From NCBI GenBank assembly GCA_029210585.1, contig JARGFP010000024.1:1-64000 (forward strand): a stretch of DNA of 64,000 bases. Direction: 5' to 3'. Positions 36,233 to 45,477 of the stretch are shown here, piece by piece. The stretch comes from Bacteroidales bacterium (GTDB lineage: Bacteria > Bacteroidota > Bacteroidia > Bacteroidales > GCA-2748055). The position numbers and the translations under genes are program-made. Under the pieces are notes generated by a model, which was given only the letters and a program-made list of their open reading frames with translations, was not told the DNA's origin and searched no databases. Numbering within the stretch: position 1 is the stretch's first letter; the number at the start of each line of letters is the position of its first letter.

Positions 36233-37594
36233 ATGATGGATAAACCAAAATTCGACAGACCGGTGATCAACCGGATCAATGCAGGAGTGCCGGACAAATT
36301 CGGTATGCGGACCAATATCAGGCCCATCACAACGATAGATAATGTCAGTATCAATAGGTTGCTGAAGGAATATGGCTCCCCCCTGTACGTGCTCTCCGAA
36401 CAGACCATCAGGGATACCTACCGTGAAGCCGAATCGGCCTTCAAGACCAGGTATCCTAAGGTACAGTTCGCCTGGTCGTACAAAACCAATTATATGAATG
36501 CGGTCTGCAGGGTTTTTCACCAGGAGGACGCTTGGGCCGAGGTGGTTTCGGGATTTGAGTACGAAAAAGCGATCGCCAACGGCGTACCAGGCAACAAGAT
36601 CATTTTCAACGGTCCGGACAAATCCCGCTCCGACCTGGAACTGGGGATCAAAAACGGCTCGCTGATCCATATCGACCATTTTGATGAATTATATGAGATC
36701 ATTGATATCGTGGACGACAGCGAAGAAATAGCAAAGGTAGCGATCAGGATCAACATGGATACCGGGATTTATCCGCAGTGGGACCGCTTTGGTTTCAATT
36801 TCGAAAATGGTGAGGCATGGGCAGCAGTGAACAAGATCATGACACAGGAGCACCTGGAGCTGATGGGATTGCATACCCACATCGGAACCTACATCATGAC
36901 ACCCGTATCATATGGCATTGCCACAAGGAAAATGGCTGAGCTTGCTGTCAGGATCGACCGGAAATTTGATCATGTAATCAAATATATCGATGTGGGTGGT
37001 GGTTTTGCTTCCAAAAACACCCTGAAAGGTGCCTATCTGCCGGGATCTGATACCTGTCCGTCCTTTGATGAATATGCAGAAGCCATTACCGATGCACTGA
37101 ACAACTCCGATATCAGGCACGACCGCATGCCTACACTCTTCCTGGAAACAGGCCGGGCCCTGATCGATGATGCTGGGTACCTTGCAGGAACTGTGCTGGC
37201 CAACAAGCGGCTGGCCGACGGCAGGCGGTCCCTGGTGATCGATATCGGCGTCAACATGTTGTTTACCTCCTTCTGGTATGAACACAACATCGTACCGGCA
37301 CAGGAACACCAGCAGGATACAGAGGATACCACGATCTACAGACCGCTTTGCATGAACATCGACGTGATCAGGAGTGCAGTACAGTTCCCGTAACTTGAAA
37401 AAGGCGACCAGGTGGTGATCAACCGGATCGGGGCGTACAATATGACGCAATGGCTGCAGTTTATAACGTACAGACCCAGGGTGGTGATGATCAGTACGGA
37501 GGGCGTGCCGCATGTCATCAGGGAGAACGAAAACTACGAAACCATGAACATGCTGGAGCGGCTCCCCGAACACCTGGAGGACCTCAAATTCTGA
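36233..37594 (+). pseudogene. LysA/ornithine-decarboxylase-fold PLP enzyme interrupted by an in-frame TAA
   Basis: The read-through product (453 residues) is a type III PLP enzyme. PLP-lysine is in FAWSYKTNYMNAVC (normally YALKAN), with GLHTHIGTYIMTP, the glycine loop IDVGGGFAS and LETGRALIDDAGYLAG. The closing CMNIDVIRSAV resembles the CxxxD motif with Cys and Asp. TAA at 37391-37393 precedes LEKGDQVVINRIGAYN, the C-terminal barrel strand that closes the active site, in the same frame. Such enzymes decarboxylate diaminopimelate, ornithine, arginine or carboxynorspermidine. Two ATGs in tandem lie 4 bp after the T9SS gene. It is the third consecutive damaged gene of the cluster. The truncated protein lacks the dimer-forming C-terminus. 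Confidence 0.82.
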
Positions 37595-37600
37595 TAACAG

Positions 37601-39814
37601 ATGCTGAAGCAGTCACTGACAATCAAAAAGGAGGATGCAAGGTATTTTGTGCATAGCATCATACACAGCTATTCACAGGTATTTTTCTCCACCCATAAGC
37701 CTTTTGCCATCCTGCTGATGCTCGTTACCTTCTACGACATCTATGCAGGACTTGCCGGCTTGATGGCAGTAGTAACCACCTCTGTGGCTGCATTTATTCT
37801 CAACCTGCACAAACCCACTACTGCAGAAGGTTATTACGGATTCAACAGCCTGCTTGTGGGGCTCGGACTCGGGATTTATTACAGTTTTGGCTGGCACCTG
37901 GTACTGATCATTTTCCTTGCGGCACTGTTCACTTTCTTTATCTCTGTATCACTGCAGGGTGTAATCGGAAAATACAAGCTCCCCTACCTGAGCATCCCTT
38001 TTATACTGGCACTCTGGACATTCATCACGGCCACACGAAGCTTCGACGCGCTGGGTATCAGTGAGCGCGGAATCTATACACTCAATGAATTGTACCAGGT
38101 AGGCGGAGACCGGCTCATTGCAGTCCACGAATTCTTTAATTCAATCCCTTTACCGAAAGTAATCAGCACCTACTTTATCTCCCTGAGCGCCATACTTTTC
38201 CAGTACAGCGTACTCACAGGTATCGCGATTGCGCTGGGGCTGCTGCTGTACAGCCGGATCGCATTTTCATTGTCACTGATCGGTTTTTTCGTTGCCTATC
38301 TCTTCTATAACCTGATCGGTGCCAATATCACCCAGATCGATTACAGCTATATCGGCTTCAATTACATCCTCACTTCCATTGCCCTGGGAGGCTTTTTCCT
38401 GATCCCTTCCATACGTTCCTACCTCTGGGTAATTGTCCTGATCCCACTGGTGGCAGTACTCACCATTAGCCTGAATACCATTTTCCTTGAACTGAAACTT
38501 CCCATCTATGCACTCCCGTTCAACATGGTGGTATTGTTGTTCATCTATGTGCTGAAATTCCGTTCGGAATACTCCTACCGCCTCACCGAAGTATATTACC
38601 AGTACAACTCACCGGAAAAAAACCTGTACACCTTCCTGAATAACACGGAACGATTCAGGTTCAAGCAGTTCACACAGGTCAAACTTCCGTTTTTCGGTAC
38701 CTGGGATATCGCACAGGGACATAATGGCGCCCATACGCACAAAGACCAGTGGAGACATGCCTGGGATTTTGTCATCCTCAACAAGGAAGGAAAACAATAC
38801 AGGAATGACGGGGATTTCCCTGAAGATTACTTTTGTTTCGGCAAACCGGTCATCACCCCGGAAGAAGGTGTGGTGGAAAAGGTGGTGAATGATATCGACG
38901 ACAATATCATCGGCGAGGTAAACCTGCAGCAGAACTGGGGAAATACCATCATCATTAAACACGATGACGAGTTGTACTCCAAGTTGAGTCATCTCAAAAA
39001 AGGCAGTATCAAGGTGGAAGAGGGTGAGAAAGTCCGGTTCGGACAGGTGATCGCTCAGTGCGGAAATTCAGGACGATCCCCCTATCCGCACCTGCACTTC
39101 CAGGTCCAGGAATTTCCGTATATCGGATCAGCAACGAAAGACTATCCCATCAGCAGCTACGTCCTCCACGAGGAAAATAAATTCAGCTTTCACACCCACA
39201 AGAAGCCCCGCGAAAATGACAAGGTGTCCAATATCTAAGCAAATGAATTGCTTGTCCAGGCTTTCAGGTTCACCCCCGGGGAGGTGTTGCATTTCAACGT
39301 GGAAGGTTTCAGAAACATCCAGGATGTGAAATGGGAAGTGAGGGTGAATCCATACAACGAAACCTATATTGAATGCAACAGGTCGGGGGCCATTGCCTAT
39401 TTCGACCAGGATGAAAACCAGTTCCATTTTACCTATTTCGAAGGAACCAGGAACTGCCTGCTCTATTATTTCTTCCTTGGTGCATACAAGGTGCAGGAAG
39501 GGTTTTACCAGGACCTGGAGCTGGAAGACCACTACCCGCTGTCCCTGGTCTTCCCAAAACCGATACTGTGGTTCCATGATTTCATCAGTCCGTTCGTACG
39601 GTTTGCAAGTTCAGATTACAGGATGAAATATGTGAATATTGATGATTACATGTCCCCTTCAGAAATCAGGCTGGAATCTTCCCTTAAAAACAGGCTGGGT
39701 AAGAAAGAACTCAACAAGATGGATTTTGACATCATGATCAACCGGTCGGGAATCGCTCATCTATCGATCAACGATCATGGTCAGCAGATACAGATGAAAA
39801 GATGCGAAGAATAG
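37601..39814 (+). pseudogene. Urea-transporter / M23 peptidase fusion, interrupted by an in-frame TAA
   Basis: The N-terminal part (about 1-330) is a urea-transporter-type membrane domain with ten or so helices and GYYGFNSLLVGLGLGIYY as the pore motif. A cytoplasmic or periplasmic M23/LysM-type endopeptidase domain follows (about 360-510): HTHKDQWRHAWDF and PYPHLHFQVQEF carry the zinc His/Asp pattern. TAA at 39236-39238 ends this part. The frame stays open for another 191 residues (NELLVQAFRFTPGEVLHFNV and onward), which have no recognised domain. It follows the decarboxylase by 6 bp. The fusion couples solute transport to peptidoglycan or related amide cleavage in one protein. Whether the stop is real, suppressed or an error is undecided. 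Confidence 0.75.
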
Positions 39815-41229
39815 TTTTTATATGGATGCTGGCGGGTGCTGTGATGATGACCAGGCATGTGCCGGTTTTCGGGCAGGAACCGGACTTAAAGCAGGATCCG
39901 GCTTCGCGGCAGGAACAGATCTTCGGACAGGAACCAGCCCCAGGACAGAAACCTACATTCAGACAGGTGGATTCGATCACCTATCAGCTGTATCTTGAAG
40001 AAGCATGGCAGGACCTGGTCCGGGAGGGAAAGGCTGCCCTTGAAAACGGATTCGACTATTATTATTTGCAAATGCGGATTGCCTATGCATATTACGCGTT
40101 GGGCAAATACCGCCGCGCCGCGCAATACTACAAAAATGCGCTCGGTCACAACAGCCGTGATCTGATCGCCAACGAATACCTTTATTATGCCTACAAATTC
40201 GGCGGGCGCAGTCATGATGCCCTCCGGCAGACCAGGGCCCTTTCTGCAACCCAGAAATCAGCTATGAATATCAACGATTCCATCAGCTTTATTGCATTCG
40301 GTCTGAATTACGCATGGGCCGGGGCAAACACGGCTGCCATTCAGGATAACATTGTAAGCAATACGGACCTGCTGAACCCCGGCACGCAAAAGGCAACCCG
40401 CGCCATGCATTATGCCGGGGCAACTTTTTCACACCGCCTGGGTACCGCCCTGGTCCTTTCTCACCAGGGCAGCTATTTATACAAGAATGAATTATCCTAT
40501 GTAATCACGAATAACAGGGCATTCCTTTCCGAAGAACAGCCGGTGCAGCAATACGAATACAGCCTGGATGCAGATATTCTGGTTGCTGAAGGACTGGTGA
40601 TCCGCCCGGGCATCCATTACCTGAATACCGCGATCCCGCTCTATGCTGAAACATCCTATGGACAGGGTTCCGGCATCAATAGCACCGCAGTCAGTAAACT
40701 CACAATCATTGACTGGGTGCAGAAACTCCAGGTAGCATACCAGTCATGTTATGCAGATGTGGGCTTGTCATGGGTACACCATAATTTCAACGACATCAAT
40801 ACACACCAGGCAGGATTCCATGGTACCTTCTATCCCATGGCCAATCTTAACCTGTACCTGGGTTTGGATGCGTACATGCAGTTGGCCACTTTCAATAATG
40901 AACAATCGGTAAATCTACTCTTCAGACCTTTGCTGGGAGGTAAGATATTCAACAACCTTTGGCTCGAAGTCGCCGGGGCACCCATGGAACAGTTCAACTT
41001 TTATGATATACGGAACAAATTTGCCTTCAACAACCTCGAAAAGATCGCGTGGAGTATGGAGGCCAATGCAATCGTTCCCGTTTACCGGGCGGGGATGCAA
41101 TTGTTCTTCGGTTACAGGTTCAGGTCGGTCAACAGCATGTTCTTCCCCACACAGGACCTGCTGCACCCGTTCAATCAACAGAATTATCAGAGTCACATAA
41201 TAACAGGAGGAATCATATGGAAATGTTAA
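39802..41229 (+). CDS. YaiO-type outer-membrane beta-barrel protein with TPR-like N-terminus
   Basis: The 475-residue protein has a signal peptide (to about G24), a low-complexity Gln-rich hexapeptide repeat, a helical TPR-like segment (about 60-150, MRIAYAYYALGKYRRAAQYY) and a C-terminal beta-barrel (about 165-475) that ends on a hydrophobic/Cys residue. This resembles YaiO-family outer-membrane proteins. It overlaps the end of the UT-M23 gene by 13 bp and ends inside the TPR gene that follows, so the three are one operon. It may assemble or export the product of the cluster. Family assignment is moderately sure, function unknown. Confidence 0.75.
   Translation: MRRIVFIWMLAGAVMMTRHVPVFGQEPDLKQDPASRQEQIFGQEPAPGQKPTFRQVDSITYQLYLEEAWQDLVREGKAALENGFDYYYLQMRIAYAYYALGKYRRAAQYYKNALGHNSRDLIANEYLYYAYKFGGRSHDALRQTRALSATQKSAMNINDSISFIAFGLNYAWAGANTAAIQDNIVSNTDLLNPGTQKATRAMHYAGATFSHRLGTALVLSHQGSYLYKNELSYVITNNRAFLSEEQPVQQYEYSLDADILVAEGLVIRPGIHYLNTAIPLYAETSYGQGSGINSTAVSKLTIIDWVQKLQVAYQSCYADVGLSWVHHNFNDINTHQAGFHGTFYPMANLNLYLGLDAYMQLATFNNEQSVNLLFRPLLGGKIFNNLWLEVAGAPMEQFNFYDIRNKFAFNNLEKIAWSMEANAIVPVYRAGMQLFFGYRFRSVNSMFFPTQDLLHPFNQQNYQSHIITGGIIWKC
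39874..39966 (+). repeat. Six-copy hexapeptide/18-bp imperfect repeat in the YaiO-type gene
   Basis: Directly after the signal peptide, Gln recurs at residues 25, 31, 37, 43, 49 and 55, exactly every sixth residue (GQEPDL, KQDPAS, RQEQIF, GQEPAP, GQKPTF, RQVDSI). The DNA repeats in 18-bp units with drift. It looks like a flexible linker that expanded by tandem duplication. Confidence 0.75.
41205..41210 (+). promoter_or_regulatory. Strong Shine-Dalgarno AGGAGG for the TPR gene
   Basis: AGGAGG sits six bases before the ATG of the TPR gene, inside the coding end of the barrel gene. A perfect Shine-Dalgarno is uncommon in Bacteroidetes. It probably raises expression of the TPR protein independently of coupling to the upstream gene. 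Confidence 0.6.
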
Positions 41230-41843
41230 AAAAATTCATTTTCGGAATGGTACTTATGGCAATAGCAATGGCCGCTTTTACACAGAGTGCGGCGTACAGC
41301 AAAACCGTCAAAGCCTTCCAGGACAGTTACCTGAACGAGGCCACGGGTGACCTGCAAGCTGCCACCCAGGTCCTGAAGGAGGTATATGATGAGGATGGGT
41401 ATGAAGTCAACCTTCGTCTTGGATGGCTTACCTATTCCGCCGGTCAGTTTACAGAATCATACAGTTATTATAACCGGGCGGTTGAACTCAAGCCCTTCGC
41501 CATTGAACCGCGGTTCGGGCTGATCTACCCCACTGCTGCAATGGGCAACTGGGACATGGTGATCTGGCAATACGAGAAGATCATAGAGATCGCCCCGGGC
41601 AACACCATCGCCATCCACAGGCTGGGACTGGTATACTACGGACAGAAAGATTACCCGGCAGCTGAAAAATTATTTGACAAGGTGGTGAACCTGTACCCCT
41701 TCGATTATGATGCACTGCTGATGCTGGCATGGACCAAGCTGCAACTGAAAAAATTCCGTGAGGCCAAGGTATTGTTCAACAAGGCACTGATGCACACGCC
41801 CGGTGGTCAGTCGGCCCTCGAAGGACTCGAACTCCTCGAATAA
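41217..41843 (+). CDS. Periplasmic TPR-repeat protein
   Basis: The 208-residue protein has a signal peptide (EMLKKFIFGMVLMAIAMAAF) and four to five TPR-type helical hairpins. VNLRLGWLTYSAGQFTESYS, PRFGLIYPTAAMGNWDMVIW, AIHRLGLVYYGQKDYPAAEK and ALLMLAWTKLQLKKFREAKV are successive repeats. TPR proteins hold complexes together; here it probably scaffolds the YaiO-type barrel and the UT-M23 protein. It is the last gene of the cluster and shares sequence with the end of the barrel gene. A long frame starting further upstream is not used; the ATG with the AGGAGG is clear. Confidence 0.85.
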   Translation: MEMLKKFIFGMVLMAIAMAAFTQSAAYSKTVKAFQDSYLNEATGDLQAATQVLKEVYDEDGYEVNLRLGWLTYSAGQFTESYSYYNRAVELKPFAIEPRFGLIYPTAAMGNWDMVIWQYEKIIEIAPGNTIAIHRLGLVYYGQKDYPAAEKLFDKVVNLYPFDYDALLMLAWTKLQLKKFREAKVLFNKALMHTPGGQSALEGLELLE

Positions 41844-41950
41844 CCCTGTGGTAAGGCAACCCTGTAAACCAAACTTCCGGCAACACTTTGAAATTGATCA
41901 GCGTATGACCCGGGTAGTTCGGGGAAACAGCGATCACAGACACGCACAGG

Positions 41951-41982
41951 AAAAAAACGCCCGGGCAGTATCGTCCGGGCGT
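41951..41982 (-). terminator. Rho-independent terminator of the tryptophanase gene
   Basis: An 8-bp perfect stem (ACGCCCGG, loop GCAGTATCGT, CCGGGCGT) is followed, in the minus direction, by a run of seven T (seen as AAAAAAA at 41951-41957). It lies 14 bp beyond the tryptophanase stop. The hairpin may also slow read-through from the plus-strand TPR gene, which converges from the left. Confidence 0.85.
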
Positions 41983-41995
41983 CCTGATTTGTAAT

Positions 41996-43459
41996 TTAAA
42001 GGCTCTCTCCAAAATCCAGCCTGAACTTTGCCATCAGCTTTTCAGGCCAGTCAGATACAGCATCCAGCCGTCCCATGAAAAACCTTAACACTTCTGGTTC
42101 ATCCACGAATTTAAGTCCGCCCACAAGTTCCCTGTTCTGGTAGAGCCAGTGCAGCCTGTCAATGACAAACATGGTCTGTGAAAGCGTGAAAACCCTTCGC
42201 GGAAATGCAAGCCTCAGCAATTCCACATCTGCAAGAATATCGTTGCCGTCTTCGTCGCGAACACTGGAGATGGTTCCGCGCTCCATTCCCCGGCAGCCCG
42301 AAATGATGAACAGGGCTGCAGCAAGGGCTCCCGCCGGATATTCTTCCTGCGGCACATGTGGCAGGAAGCCCATAGCATCAATATGACACCCCAGCGCCCC
42401 GGCCGGAGTTACCACCGGAATGCCGATCTTTTCCAGTTCCCGTACAGCATATTCGATAAAAGAAGGTGACTGGCTGATCACGGTTTCATCCAATGTCTCG
42501 ATCATTCCTACAGCCATGGCTTCTATCTCCCGTACCGACATCCCTCCATAGGTGGTGAATCCTTCATAGAGGGGAACCAGGTCACGCATTTTCAGGTACA
42601 ACTCCTCGCTGTTGGTGCAAATTCCCCCTCCACGGGTCGAGCTGACCTTCCTGCTGGAGAAATAGACGATTTCAGCCATCCCACACATTTCGTGCAGGAT
42701 CTCCTTGATGGATGCATCCTTGTATTCCGGCTCCCTTTTCTTGATAAAATAGGCATTTTCACCTATCAGGCTCGCGTCCAGAACAATCATGATCCCATGC
42801 TGATCGGCAATGGAACGGACTTCCCTCATATTGGCCATTGAAAACGGCTGTCCGCCGATAAGATTCGTGGAAGCCTCAAACCGAATGAACGGAATATGAC
42901 CGGGTCCATATTTATCGATCACCTCCACCAGCTGCCTGGTATCAATATTGCCCTTGAAGGGATGGTCACTTTTGATCTTTAATCCTTCGTCCGTATAGAT
43001 TTCAAGAATTGTTCCCCCGTTCAGCTCCATGTGTGCCTTTGTAGTGGTAAAATGATAGTTCATCGGGATAACATCTCCCTCGCTGATGAAAGTCATGGAA
43101 ATCACATTTTCTGCTGCTCGTCCCTGGTGTACCGGGAGCACATAATGCTTCCCAAATACCTCTCGCAGGGCACGCTCCATACGATAGTAACTCTGTGAAC
43201 CGGCATAGGCATCATCGGCCTGCAGCATGGAAGCTACCTGGTTATCGCTCATGGCATTTGTTCCGCTGTCCGTCAGCATATCCAGGAAAATATCGTTTGT
43301 GTTGAGCAGAAACGTATTGAATCCTCCTTCCCTGACGGCCTTCAGCCGCTCTTCCACAGGCTTCAGGTGTAGTTTTTGTACGATTCTGACCTTGTGCAAT
43401 TCGATGGGAATCTGCTCCCCGTTGATGAATTTGATGATAGGTGTCGTAGTGGCACTCAT
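41996..43459 (-). CDS. tnaA: Tryptophanase / tyrosine phenol-lyase-type beta-eliminating lyase
   Basis: The 487-residue protein is a full-length fold-type I PLP lyase. YVLPVHQGRAAENVI, DASLIGENAYFIKK and the PLP-lysine region VYFSSRKVSSTRGGGIC (Lys in SSRK) align with tryptophanases, although the usual SGKKD or SAKKD is replaced by SSRKV. The GAYAGSQSYYRME-type active-site Tyr segment is present as DDAYAGSQSYYRME. It makes indole, pyruvate and ammonia from tryptophan, or phenol from tyrosine. The Bacteroidetes subfamily keeps the same motif, so activity is probable. Promoter and terminator are both recognisable, so it is monocistronic. Confidence 0.9.
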   Translation of the reverse strand: MSATTTPIIKFINGEQIPIELHKVRIVQKLHLKPVEERLKAVREGGFNTFLLNTNDIFLDMLTDSGTNAMSDNQVASMLQADDAYAGSQSYYRMERALREVFGKHYVLPVHQGRAAENVISMTFISEGDVIPMNYHFTTTKAHMELNGGTILEIYTDEGLKIKSDHPFKGNIDTRQLVEVIDKYGPGHIPFIRFEASTNLIGGQPFSMANMREVRSIADQHGIMIVLDASLIGENAYFIKKREPEYKDASIKEILHEMCGMAEIVYFSSRKVSSTRGGGICTNSEELYLKMRDLVPLYEGFTTYGGMSVREIEAMAVGMIETLDETVISQSPSFIEYAVRELEKIGIPVVTPAGALGCHIDAMGFLPHVPQEEYPAGALAAALFIISGCRGMERGTISSVRDEDGNDILADVELLRLAFPRRVFTLSQTMFVIDRLHWLYQNRELVGGLKFVDEPEVLRFFMGRLDAVSDWPEKLMAKFRLDFGESL

Positions 43460-43513
43460 GGTTTTTGTTTTTAGTAAAATAATCGCCTAAAAAACACAAT
43501 TGCTTACATTTTG

Positions 43514-43521
43514 CAAAAATA
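43514..43521 (-). promoter_or_regulatory. -7 promoter element of the tryptophanase gene
   Basis: On the minus strand TATTTTTG matches the TAnnTTTG consensus, about 55 bp before the ATG. A weak TTAG lies near the -33 position. The leader is AT-rich, and no TnaC-type leader peptide is evident. Confidence 0.55.
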
Positions 43522-43664
43522 TTGACGTTATATATAATGATTCTAACTAAACTATCCTGTCATGGTTAGAATGTAACAACCGAATCGGGCTTCATGCAAG
43601 GGAAGGGGATCAGAATATCTGCTGATCAATCACTGCAACGACCCGGGAGAAATAATAAAAAAAC

Positions 43665-43672
43665 TATCTTTG
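43665..43672 (+). promoter_or_regulatory. -7 promoter element of the DUF4412-like gene
   Basis: TATCTTTG fits the TAnnTTTG consensus and lies about 40-50 bp upstream of the two candidate ATGs. A -33 element is not convincing. Confidence 0.45.
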
Positions 43673-43725
43673 CCCTGCGGTCATGGTGGGTTGCATCTGA
43701 CCTGCATCAACCAATGCAAAAAACG

Positions 43726-44409
43726 ATGAAAAAATTTATTTTACTTGTCATCACAGCGCTGATGATTTCCCCTGCGGCATTTACCCAAAAGACGGTGATC
43801 GGAACGGTGGACTATACCTATAAAATTGTAGGTGAAGGTGCGCAGCAGATGGCCGGGATGATGCCCGAAAAGATGGTTATCAAATATGGGAAAAACGGTA
43901 TCGCTGTTGAAATGCACGGAGGCATGATGGGTGCGGCAATGGGGAAAACAGTGGTGAACGGCAAGACCGGCGAGGCATATATCATCAATGATGCGCAAAA
44001 AACGGTTTACCTGATGAGCGAGGAAACCATCAAGACCGAGGCAGCAAAAGCGGAACAGGCCACAGTGGAAAAATTTGATGACACCAGGGAGATCATGGGA
44101 TATACCTGTCAGAAACATGTACAAACCGCTACGGTTCAGAGTATGACCATGACACAGGTATTCTGGGTGGCAAAGGACCTGAAGGCTCCTGATTACGATG
44201 GGGAAGCATTCAAGGGAATGGCGGGACAGGGAGCCATGAGTTTTAATATCGACGGTTTCCCGCTGCTGATCGAGGTGGATATACCCGGCATGGCCGCTAA
44301 ATTGCATCTCGAAGTGAGCAATATCAACTTTGAAGATATTCCCGAAAACACATTCGAGCGACCGGAAGACTATACGGTCAGGGACTTTACTGAAATGAAC
44401 AGGTACTAA
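43726..44409 (+). CDS. Secreted DUF4412-like protein
   Basis: The 227-residue protein has a signal peptide (KKFILLVITALMISPAAFTQ) and a mature domain with VDYTYKIVGEGAQQM, YIINDAQKTVYLMSE and MGYTCQKHVQTATV. This resembles DUF4412 proteins of unknown function, often seen in Bacteroidetes envelopes. An in-frame ATG four codons earlier is equally possible. It precedes the DMT exporter gene by 8 bp, so they may be co-transcribed. No catalytic motif was recognised. Confidence 0.72.
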   Translation: MKKFILLVITALMISPAAFTQKTVIGTVDYTYKIVGEGAQQMAGMMPEKMVIKYGKNGIAVEMHGGMMGAAMGKTVVNGKTGEAYIINDAQKTVYLMSEETIKTEAAKAEQATVEKFDDTREIMGYTCQKHVQTATVQSMTMTQVFWVAKDLKAPDYDGEAFKGMAGQGAMSFNIDGFPLLIEVDIPGMAAKLHLEVSNINFEDIPENTFERPEDYTVRDFTEMNRY

Positions 44410-44417
44410 GCAAGTAA

Positions 44418-45314
44418 ATGCAAGCATACCTGGGTGAATTTTCCGCACTGCTCGTGGCCGTCTTCTGGACCGTCACTGCCATTGCTTTTGAACGGGCCAG
44501 CGTCAGGATTGGTTCCTTGTCCCTGAACGTGATCCGGCTCTTTATGGGTTTGTTTTTCCTCACCCTCTATGTATGGATTCGCCGGGGTATGCCCTTTCCC
44601 ACAGATGCCAGCGGTTTTAACTGGATCTGGCTTTCGGTATCGGGGCTGGTGGGATTTGTATTCGGCGACCTGTTCCTGTTCAAATCCTATCGGCTCATCG
44701 GGTCAAGGTTTGCCATGCTGATCATGACCCTGGCGCCGCCGATGGCTGCCATTGCAGGCTGGATCGGGCTGGGAGAAAAGTTGCTGCCATTACAAATCCT
44801 GGGAATGTTTCTTACGATGCTGGGAATCTCCATGGCAATTTTTGTGAGAAATGTCAATAAAAAAGGATTTTCCATGAACCTCTCCCTCAAGGGCGCCCTT
44901 TTTGCATTTTTAGGTGCAGCCGGACAGGGGATTGGACTGGTACTCAGCAAATACGGAATGCAGGAATATGATCCCTTCGCAGCTACCCAGGTCAGGCTTA
45001 TTGCTGCGATTGTCGGATTCGCTGTACTTACCACGGTACTGGGCAGGTGGAGAAAGGTGCTTGGGGCCACGCGCGACAGGAAGGGCATGTCTGCCACTGC
45101 ACTGGGTTCTTTTTTCGGGCCTTTCCTGGGTGTCTCATTTTCGCTCCTCGCCATCCGCTATACTGAGACGGGCATTGCAGCCACGATCATGGCCATCGTC
45201 CCCATCCTGATCATTCCCCCGGCAGTGCTGCTCTACAAGGAAAAAGTCAGACCACTGGAGATCATCGGTTCGGTAATCAGTATCGCTGGTGTGGCATTGC
45301 TGTTCCTGGTATAG
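44418..45314 (+). CDS. DMT-superfamily (EamA) membrane transporter
   Basis: The 298-residue protein has ten hydrophobic helices in two EamA repeats. LVGFVFGDLFLFKSYRLIGS and ALGSFFGPFLGVSFSLLAIR are the matching sections of each repeat. EamA proteins export amino acids or other small metabolites, or move sugars and nucleotide precursors. The length and repeat layout are normal. It is 8 bp behind the DUF4412-like gene. The substrate cannot be inferred. Confidence 0.9.
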   Translation: MQAYLGEFSALLVAVFWTVTAIAFERASVRIGSLSLNVIRLFMGLFFLTLYVWIRRGMPFPTDASGFNWIWLSVSGLVGFVFGDLFLFKSYRLIGSRFAMLIMTLAPPMAAIAGWIGLGEKLLPLQILGMFLTMLGISMAIFVRNVNKKGFSMNLSLKGALFAFLGAAGQGIGLVLSKYGMQEYDPFAATQVRLIAAIVGFAVLTTVLGRWRKVLGATRDRKGMSATALGSFFGPFLGVSFSLLAIRYTETGIAATIMAIVPILIIPPAVLLYKEKVRPLEIIGSVISIAGVALLFLV

Positions 45315-45477
45315 CAATGGGTCAGCCCGAACAGTTGGCTACCCGTATCTTTTTCCACATCTACAATAATCTGTTACATCATACGCTAGTATACAAAAAC
45401 TTAACCTCACTTTCATTACTGGAAACCCCATTATTCTTTATCTTAGCCCTGCATTTCAACAAATAAATATTTCAACC

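Noticed and set aside
34387-39814. Genome-wide stop-codon reassignment as the cause of the in-frame stops.
   Set aside because: TAA and TGA clearly end genes elsewhere in the window, for example at the ATGA overlaps of arsC/arsM and at rpsT. Both are stops in this code.
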